Of a stretch of 64,000 bases of DNA, positions 56,062-64,000 are shown piece after piece. Made by a program: the position numbers and the translations under genes. This DNA comes from Aquanectria penicillioides (taxonomy: Eukaryota; Ascomycota; Sordariomycetes; Hypocreales; Nectriaceae), in the NCBI GenBank assembly GCA_003415625.1, contig PYIU01000007.1, positions 2,976,001 through 3,040,000 on the forward strand, read 5' to 3'. The notes beneath the pieces were generated by a model that was not told where the DNA came from, searched no databases, and saw only the letters and a program-made list of their open reading frames with translations. Positions within the stretch are counted from its first letter, which is position 1. Each line of letters starts with the position of its first letter.

Positions 56062-58622
56062 ATGAATGGCCGAAAATCAGTGGATCGACCGCAACCCCGG
56101 CCGTATCGGTCAAAGCGGCACCGCCCATGCGATGTTTGCCGACGCCGAAAGCATGCCTGTTACCTGGAAGTTCAGCCACCGTGTCGTGTGTGTCGCGAAC
56201 TTGGAACTGATTGCACCTTCAACGAGCCCCCAACCAAGCGCCGAAGACAGTCTCAGTTACCGCCGTCTGCTTCTCCGCGTTCTTTATCCGGAGACCAGGG
56301 TGGAAATGCTGAATCGGAAAACAGTGAAGCCATTGGATGGGTACCCAGACAGGATTTTGTGAATGACCGCCCTGACAATGACCAAGGCGTTGACACCTTT
56401 GTTGGCCTCGATGGAGTGGATGCTGATATCCTTCAGCCATCCCGCCACGACATATGGTACGCTACGTCGGCCATGCTGGATCCCGAACTCGGTGCTTTGT
56501 CCATGGCGTTTGCCGAAGGAGTGGGCGACATGACATACGGCCAGGACGGTTTATTTCCAGTGCCGAATCAGTTTCATCTGCCCGGGATCTCTCAGGATGT
56601 CGCGTACTCCGGAAACTCTGAGCAGCCATGCAGAGCCTCAGAAGCGGTGAATTTTCCTGTCCAATCGCAACCCATCCGCACGCTGGACTGTCCGGATGGT
56701 TCCTTGACGGCGCAGTACTTTGGACCTTCGGGTGAAATGGACCCATCTCTACTACGCCAGATGAAATTCTCTGAAGATGGTAGCTGTAATTTTGGCCAGT
56801 TCCAGTATCGCTGTCTTGTGCCTGGAGGCGTGAGGACAGAAATGGGCTCGGCTGGTGGCCAACCTCCTGTCCACTTCATGATTAGTGCTCCCAAATACCC
56901 TTCGGATAGGGGGGATGCCGAGGAATTTGACGAACAAGCACAACGCACAGAACTCAACAAACTCGTCGACCCAGAACTAGGCACGAGGCATGTCGGTCTG
57001 TAAGTCCACAATCTCAAACCACCTTCTTGCACGAGGCTAACTGTTGCATAGGTTTTTACGTTACGTCTTCCCTAGTCTCCCAGTTTTGTCACGTAGCAAG
57101 CTGCAAGTTCGTACGGTGACTCTTGTACCAAAGGCCAAGCTGTTAGACTCGGTTCCACCTTACCTGTTGGCTGCCGTGTATGCATCGGCCGATTTGTTTC
57201 GCCGTTATGATCCCATTTTGAATGTTTCTCAGACAGATGCGGAATTCCCCAAGGCCAAGTTGTGGAAGATGGCTTACCAGGGGATATTACAGCATATGCA
57301 TTCACCGAGACTAGCTGTAATGCAAACTTTACTAATATACCTGCAGAGACCTATGGAAGATGTGATAACCGCTTCAACGGACACTCCTGGGCATTGGTCG
57401 CTCTTAGGTTCAGCTGTTAACCTTGCTAATCAGCTTGGACTACATCTAGAATGCAGACTGTGGCCGATTCCAGAGTGGGAGAAGCGCCTTAGACGGCGGC
57501 TATGGTGGGTAATCTACTCCGAGGCAACTTGGCGGAGCGCGTTGTTGGGTCTTCCCCAATGCATTAGCGAGGATCAATGGGATGTCACAGCACTTGAGGA
57601 CAATGACTTTGTCATAGATCATTTGCAATGCCCAACCGAGGAGACAGCAGCCCAGGCACCCGCTTTGCAGAAGCCATGTGCTTTCTGCCATAGCGGCCAC
57701 GATTTCCGGTTCCTCGCGGAGCTGTCAATTACCTCTTACGATGTTTACAAGAAATTTTTCACATTGCGCGCCACCAAGATGCTCTCTGATGACTTTGAGG
57801 GGTCCTTTGAGTCGGGGAAATTGTTTCTAGAGCGCTTGGACGAATGGCACGCACGCCTGCCAAAGCAAATGATGGTGGAGGCAGTATCCAACACAGAAAA
57901 TAGGGATTACTTCCATCCAGGCTCGGCAGCGCATCTCAAAATATCCTTTTTGACGCTCAAGGCACTTATATACCGAGCGATTCTTCGCCCGTTGGCGAAC
58001 AACATGGGGCAAGATGCCACTGCTTCGACAAGCTCGAGCGACACCCTGCCCAACCATCATACGTCTCTTCGTTCCTCTCCAAGTATCAGGTCGGGGGATA
58101 CTGGCATGTCTTTGCCAAAGGTCAATACCATACTCCGGGATGCACTTGGGTTAGCACGGCAAGCAACCCAGTATGCCCAGCGCCTTGAGTCGTATGATCG
58201 AAACAGCTTCTCATGTTCATGTAAGTTACAGGGCCTTTTTGTCGCTCAATCCTCGACTGGTTCTAACATCTGTGAATATTCTAAAAATGTCATTTTCATT
58301 TACTTCTGCGAGTTGTTTCATGGTAGAATCGGCAATCGCTAACTAAACAGGGTCACGCGCGTGTTTTGCAACCATCTCAAACTTCATCATGTTGCTGCTT
58401 GTCCTGGCACCAACTGCAGCCTCGGCGAAAGAGGTTCTCGCCGTGTTAGCGCGATGGGTCATCGTATTGCGAGAGCAGAGCGTAATGTTTGACAATATGC
58501 AGCTCGGACTCTTACGCCTGGATGCCGTCTTTAGGATTGGCCTTGAGAAAGCATTTCGTTTTTCTGCACACGTCAAGGACAGCGTGCAGCGCGAGCTACC
58601 TTGCCCTAGTTATCAGCAATGA
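56062..58622 (+). CDS. Zn2Cys6 transcription factor
   Basis: Nuclear regulator. Exons 56062-56999, 57052-58220 and 58351-58622 give 792 aa. The N-terminal zinc cluster is CDVCRRRKHAC followed by a CRVC pair and TDC, spacing C-x2-C-x6-C-x7-C-x2-C-x6-C (residues about 23-51), followed by a basic linker TKRRR. The fungal-specific TF domain (about 320-600) contains LLAAVYASADLFRRY, HWSLLGSAVNLANQLGLHLE and the RLRRRLWWVIY signature. Intron 3' splicing joins SCSW to SRACFATISNF, as in related regulators with a conserved CSW end. The start is the first ATG; an in-frame codon 15 nt upstream is not ATG. Flanked by a LovD-like hydrolase and, across a gap, a monooxygenase. Confidence 0.9.
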
Positions 58623-61600
58623 AATAAGCACTGAATAGTTAATGAGTAATTTCCCCCACTACGGGGGTGCTTCTATCTTTTTTCTTGGATCGATTTGAAA
58701 ACCCCTCACATGGCGTGAAACTGCTGCATCGGAATGGGGCTCCATGATGCAGGAGTACGGCATGGCATGGCGGGGAAGGGAATCTCCAGTTATCGGACGA
58801 AAGCGTTTCACTAGCCTACTGGCCGGCTGTGCTAGCGATTGACTGCACTACGATACCAGAGGCCTGAGTCCTATAAACCTAACCCGTATAGCGTCATTGT
58901 AGTCTAGGTAGCTGCATCGGAAAAGAGAATTCCATCATCTGGAGCTCAGAATTGCTGAGAACTCCCAGAAGACAGCTACCCGATCCCGGATGTGGGGGAG
59001 GGGCGATCTGCAGGGGCATGCAGAACATCCATCGGATGAAGCGGGGCATAAACATCGCATCTCGTTTGGGAAACACACTGTTCTCGTGTTTATGCCGGTT
59101 TTGGCCGGGAGGAGAACTGGTCAATTGTGGCTGGATCGGTCCGATATGTGTGATACTCATGGACTGGAGCCATGTTTGCTATGAACATACCAGGAGATTT
59201 ATAGGAATCCCGGATAAGAAAGGAATGAACAGGGCAGACATAAATTTCCTCGATAATCGACTCTAGATAAGGCTTTCCCTTATCAGTTTTGCCAAAAAGG
59301 TAACGAGACTTCTCGATTGGGGTGGCGCGAGCAAGAACCAATCCTACCTAGGTCCAGTCCAGTGTCATAACTTGTTCCCCAACTTCGTCTGTCGAAGCCA
59401 GTCTAGTGTACTTTGAATATGAGGAAACAAGAACAAAGTAGATCCGTGATATATTCAAATGGTTTTCACATAGCTGTGATGCTGTGATGCCACTTCGTAA
59501 TATCCTGCACTCTTCATGTGAAATGTCATACTACGTTGATACCAATTGATTCATCAGTTTGGAATGACACTTTTGATACATGGATTTCTATCATATATTT
59601 CTCATTCTGCCCTTTTGGTCTAGAGAAGAAACTTCCTACTGGTCGATTACAGCTTATTGCATCCTCCCCCTCAACCAGGGCGACTTCCGGTCATCAACTA
59701 AGACGGATTTTTCGTGACCCACCGCGCAGAAATGACCCTGTTGATTCATGTTATCATGGAACGCCAGCTCTCAAAAAGAGGATCAAACAATGCTGTAGAT
59801 ATCTTCAGTCTCGTCTACAGGCCTGAGTTATCTAGCCACGCTCCGGTGAATGTTCGTAGGCTTTATTCTGGCTGTCATTACATACTGTTTACCTCGTAGA
59901 TTGTAGTACCCTCTGATTGGTGGTGACCAGCTAAGATAATCTGAGGCTGTGTCTCGGCACCCTGCATCATTCTTGTGCTGCAGCATCGCTCGGAGAGATC
60001 TCGAGCGTTCATCCGACTGCGGCAGGTATTTCACCATCCAGTCACGACTGTGGGGCTTTATGATCCTGGTTAGGCTTATCTGAAAGTTAATCATATAATG
60101 AACCACTGTGATAAGTGTCTGGTGTTACACGGTTGGGCTAGCCTCTGTTTAGTTCCATCGTAGTCAGCTGCAGTTGCGTCTGGTTGGGTTCTTTGGGGCT
60201 GAGTTCTTGATTCATCCTCTATGTATTAACTAGATTGTGTCACTGGGTTCTCTAGGGGTCCATTTGGCCCGTTCGTCTTCTCCTTCTTTTTATCATAGAA
60301 TAATGCTAGATTACTATTTTTGACAAACACGCTTGGTTCTGTGCTTGTGATGGAGCTGTCCTTGGCTCCTCATAGTTGACGACAAAGTTCAATTCCGTAA
60401 CCATACTTCCAGATATCACCTCACCACAACTTGGCTGATTGTTTTGGCTTGAGTACGTTCATATCTCAGGTTGGATTTTTCTGCTGCGATAGTCAAAGGA
60501 TTTGATGTTTCCAACCTTGGCCGTCTTAGCTCAGAATGATCATCATGATTGTCAAGTGGGATCTTCGTCTTTTCATGAGGGGTTTATTCCGTCCAGTTCG
60601 ACTTAATCACTATTGGTCATGCCTTTGTGACTCCCGTGCAGACAGCCACCATCAACTGTGCCCCAGCCGTGTTCGTCAACCAAGCCATCGTTTCAGGTGC
60701 TCGGCACTCAATCTGGGAGTGCAGGAACCATGTTGGCCTCGATACTGGCAGCTCGGCTGATTGGTGAGTACATACTGGCAACTGATAGGTAGGGTCAATT
60801 GAGTGGTCCGTTGCATAGTGCTTTCCATCTGTCTAGTTTTTTCGATGCATGTTTGGATATACTGTATCCAGCACTTTTTATCGTTCCTTATTGTCATACT
60901 TTTCTGCTATATTTACTCCCACATCACAGGAATATCCATCTCCAATGGATCCAATTGATCTAGAATAGGACTCCTCTAGGGTAGGTAGATAAAATTTTGA
61001 CTTAGTGCCTCAAATCTGTTCCATCATGAAAATAAGGCGCTGGACGACTTTTGCCGCTCGGTGGACCAACCACTCAGAATAGATGCCGTAGCTCGGGCGG
61101 ACGGCTCCGAAGCCGTGCTTGACCCACAGAATCGTCAAAGTCCACATCTGTTACGTGTAGCGCTCAGCCGACATATTTTGCAGGGATCAAGGTGGTTTGT
61201 AAGTGAGGGGAGGCTGGGATTTCACAATGCAAGCAGCCAGCAAAATAACAAAAGCTAGAAAGAAGCAATGGTAAATGGCAAGATAAAAATACAATCTCTA
61301 GCAGACAATATGGGGTAGAATTGCCTCCACCTCAATGGGGCTATCATCGCCCAACCCGACCCAATCATTCATCGTGTTGGTCAAGATTCAAGCCCAAAGT
61401 CTCCGATCCGCGCCGTAATTATGGCCCACGTATTGGCATATGCATAGGCACGCCCGAAAGTCTTGTCCTTTCAATCTCCGATTATTTCTTGCGTGAATGA
61501 GCCGAGTCCCCACTGCATGTTATCGTGCATTCAGCCACTTGTATGAGGCATATGGTCGCAAAAGCATTTTGTCGACACGAAGGCCGACAGCACTGAGACA

Positions 61601-61930
61601 CACGACATGCACGGGCGGATGCTGCCACGCCTTGCACGCATCTGCAGCGGATGAGTTGTTCATTTCTTCCCGTCCGTAGTGGGCCGCATCGGCGTAGCCA
61701 TCCGGGATGAGCTGGTTGTGAATTACCGAGCGCTAACTGCGATGCGCTTCGGGATCTCGACCCGTATCCACCGAATATACAACAACTTCCTCCTATATAA
61801 GACAGCTTTGCCTCCAAGGTGAAGCAAGAAGAATCATCCAGATCATCCCACAACCAACAACAACAACAACCTCACCTCACTCACTCACTCAACCAAAACC
61901 GGTCTTTCGATCCCCCCACCAACAATCAAA
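58623..61930. other. 3.3 kb gene-free region
   Basis: No gene is supported: frames are under about 125 codons and lack domains. Composition is somewhat AT-rich with many T-runs. The last 130 bp form the leader of the small gene at 61931 and contain (CAA)n and CTCA repeats typical of leaders of strongly expressed fungal genes. Confidence 0.5.
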
Positions 61931-62417
61931 ATGTCTAGCCCCAACACGTAAGACTCCCCCATTACTGGACTAACAGGCTCCCTTATCCCATCCCCTGACA
62001 TCCATCCTTAGTCCTGTGACGAGCCCCAAGACTGAGGCTCCTCCTGCTCTTCCTACTCCTGCCCTGCCTTCCCCTCCTCGCAACCGCAACACGTGAGCAT
62101 CGAACACTTGGCTGGATGGCAAAGTCTGACAGTTTGCAGTTCCCTCGAGGCCTACAAGGAGGACACTGGCAGCCGCAGCCAGTTCGTCGTTCCCCTTCCC
62201 ACTGCTACTGGTCTCTCCAAGCCCGCTGGTACGTTTCTCCTTTAGCCACGATATGAACATAGTCTGACATCCCACAGGTCAGCTCCTCCGTGGTGCCACT
62301 GACGACGAGGGTAAGGCCAAGGCCGCCGCCCTCCTTGTCGGTATCAAGCTCGATCTTGAGGCTGAGGTTCACTTGACTGCTCGTGTCAAGGGTGACCTCA
62401 CTGTTGGTCTGTACTAG
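61931..62417 (+). CDS. Small four-exon protein, probably conserved, unknown function
   Basis: Four exons, 61931-61947, 62012-62092, 62140-62228 and 62278-62417, encode only 108 aa. All introns have canonical ends and consistent phases. Residues 1-33 are a Pro/Ala-rich, probably disordered N-terminus. Residues 34-108 look folded, with GQLLRGATDDEGKAKAA and then alternating hydrophobic strands (VGIKLDLEAEVHLTARVKGD) ending at VGLY. Codons are strongly biased to C- and T-ending preferred forms (GTC, GGT, AAG, CTC) and the leader is CA/CT-rich, both pointing to high expression. No signal peptide. I cannot name the family. Confidence 0.75.
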
Positions 62418-63297
62418 ATGTATGATGATTGATGTCGGGATGGTTCGGGACGGTATGCGGGTTATGATTGGTAAAAACACACACACATACATTCCTTTAC
62501 ATATACAACCATAGCTTTCGAGCTATTGTGATTGGCGGCGAGCTCGGCTCATAAATATAACTGCCGAACCTTTAACTTGAGCCTCGATATGTGACCCTTT
62601 GCTTAGAAAAGCCTGAAATTGAATCCGTCTCGATAGACGGCAGTTCTCAAGCACCCTGAACTTACGATGTAGTGTGCATTTATTACTGAACGATGGACCT
62701 TGATTTAATAGTCAACCCATAGTTGGACGAGAGCTATCGAGTACTGGAAGTTTTCATTGTATATAATTTAAAGGAGAGTGTTGATGACAATGGCAATTAG
62801 GAGCTATCGGGCTTGTGCTACAACGGTCATAGACTGAAAAGGCTAGTTTGGCTTCCCGCCACCATGCTTGGTATTATCCATCCCAGCAGGTTTGACTCCG
62901 CTGATAGAGTCCTAGAGAGTAGGTATCGTGAAAATCTTCCGGCCGACGGTGACCCGCACTATCGAGACATGTCACTATCTCTCGGATGCACCATAAGATC
63001 TTGCAGTGGAGTTTGGAGTTTCAATCTCGTAATCATCAAGGGGAGTGAGTTAGCCGAAATTGGCCGATGATGGCCGACACATATGTCATCGGCCGACTCG
63101 ACCAGGCCTATCTATCATGTGTTGATTTGATTTGGTTTGGGAACCATTGGAATTGACATGCTACAAAGCCAATCACCATATAACTCTATTAATTATCTTG
63201 TGGTGGCAAAGGGTTGAAAACTTTTAGCAAGATAACTGGTTGGGGGCATCTTGGTTCCGTCTCAATCACTCCCTACTGGACTCTAAATATAATCAAA
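62418..63297. other. Intergenic, upstream of monooxygenase
   Basis: No gene recognised; it contains the 3' UTR of the small gene and the monooxygenase promoter with the inverted CGGCC motif pair at 63062-63094. Confidence 0.5.
63062..63094. promoter_or_regulatory. Inverted TCATCGGCC pair upstream of monooxygenase
   Basis: GGCCGATGA at 63062-63070 and TCATCGGCC at 63086-63094 form a perfect 9-bp inverted repeat around a 15-bp spacer, with another GGCCGA at 63072-63077. It lies about 200 bp before the start codon. Everted or inverted CGG half-sites are the usual target type of dimeric Zn2Cys6 proteins. Confidence 0.5.
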
Positions 63298-64000
63298 ATG
63301 AACGGATTCGAAAACGCCTCATTTGAATTGGAGGGCAAGGCCGTCGATGATGCTCAGCAGATTCGGGTGTTCATTATCGGTGCTGGTGTATCTGGCATTG
63401 CCCTCTACGTCAGACTACTGCAATATGTACCCAGCGCCAAGATCATCATTGTCGAAAAAAACCCCGGCCTAGGTGGAACATGGCTGGAGAACCAGTACCC
63501 TGGTGTGGCCTGTGATATTCCTAGCCATGTGTATCAATACTCCTTTGAGCCAAACACCCGTTGGTCTAAGCTTTTTTCCCCTGGTGGGGAGATTTTGGAC
63601 TACGTCAAGCGAGTTGCAAAGAAGTATCGAGTTGATGAAAAGATCAAGTACAACACCAAGGTCATCAGTGCAGAGTGGACTGAAAATAAGGGTGTATGGG
63701 CTATCAAGACCGAAGCTGCCGGCCCTGATGGATCAAGAGTACAAACCACTGAGGCCGAAGTCGTCATTAGTGCCGTCGGTATTCTGAACAACTGGAAATG
63801 GCCGGAAGTCGATGGCCTGCACTCATTCGGAGGGAAGCTATTGCACTCTGCAAACTGGGATACCACTTGGTGAGTGCATTATCAGGGATCAAGCACCTAG
63901 CCACTAACTTAGCAAAGGGACTACACGGACAAGACCGTCGCCTTGTTAGGATGCGGATCCTCCGCTATCCAAATCCTTCCCCACTTGCAAAAGAAATGCC
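63298..64000 (+). CDS. Baeyer-Villiger-type flavin monooxygenase (5' part, truncated by window)
   Basis: FAD- and NADPH-dependent monooxygenase inserting oxygen next to ketones or oxidising related substrates. Exon 1 is 63298-63869; exon 2 starts at 63918 and runs off the window, so about 218 residues are visible. The first Rossmann motif is VFIIGAGVSGIAL (about 24-36). EKNPGLGGTWLENQYPG and CDIPSHVYQYSFEP are characteristic of this class, with FSPGGEILDYVKRVAKKY next. The second (NADPH) Rossmann motif VALLGCGSSAIQ appears in exon 2. The C-terminal half is not seen, so substrate class cannot be judged. The location beside a regulator sharing a promoter motif suggests a specialised pathway extending to the right. 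Confidence 0.88.

Noticed and set aside
1..64000. tRNA or rRNA genes
   Set aside because: I looked for tRNA B-box-like GGTTCGA patterns with a matching A-box and acceptor stem and found no convincing case; a tRNAscan run would be decisive.

Overview
The window looks like nuclear DNA of a filamentous ascomycete, probably a Sordariomycete and possibly Hypocreales. Most genes are split by short GT..AG introns (about 41-140 nt), exons favour G/C at third codon positions, intergenic gaps are long, and the gene set is fungal: Zn2Cys6 regulators, a Dicer-like protein without a recognisable PAZ domain, a CBM1-tagged pectin lyase, a secreted intradiol dioxygenase and a flavocytochrome b2-type dehydrogenase. 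I cannot name the species.

Layout. 1-6.3 kb: no supportable gene. 6.4-19.3 kb: a housekeeping block with the urease nickel chaperone UreG, ribosome-biogenesis factors Tsr1 and Utp7 diverging from one promoter, peptidyl-tRNA hydrolase 2, a GT64 glycosyltransferase, a 3.4 kb repeat-bearing gap, and nicotinamide riboside kinase. 19.5-24.1 kb: Dicer-like 2, convergent with the kinase. 24.1-27.2 kb: gene-poor, AT-rich, with one orphan zinc-finger-like coding fragment. 27.2-38.1 kb: a possible catabolic neighbourhood with a secreted pectin lyase, a Zn2Cys6 regulator, a cytochrome b5/FMN 2-hydroxyacid dehydrogenase, a DHDPS-family aldolase and an MFS permease. 38.4-44.4 kb: an RCC1-like protein, proteasome alpha-2, a membrane RING-CH ubiquitin ligase (divergent from the proteasome gene) and a GT34 mannosyltransferase. 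46.2-55.0 kb: intradiol dioxygenase, an orphan Pro/Cys-rich protein, a kelch membrane protein and a LovD-like serine hydrolase. 56.1 kb to the end: a second Zn2Cys6 regulator, a 3.3 kb gap, a small four-exon conserved-looking protein and the 5' part of a Baeyer-Villiger-type monooxygenase cut by the window edge.

Two readings span genes. First, several otherwise intact genes (Tsr1, Pth2, GT64, kelch) each need one extra base to read through. In the first three the missing base falls in a run of C (coding strand), which suggests homopolymer undercalls in the assembly rather than four broken genes. Second, the 9-mer TCATCGGCC lies upstream of the right-hand Zn2Cys6 regulator and twice, as an inverted pair, upstream of the monooxygenase. 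That hints at a regulon running off the right edge. Exon boundaries were derived by hand from splice signals and reading-frame continuity; protein identities come from motif recognition, not database searches.
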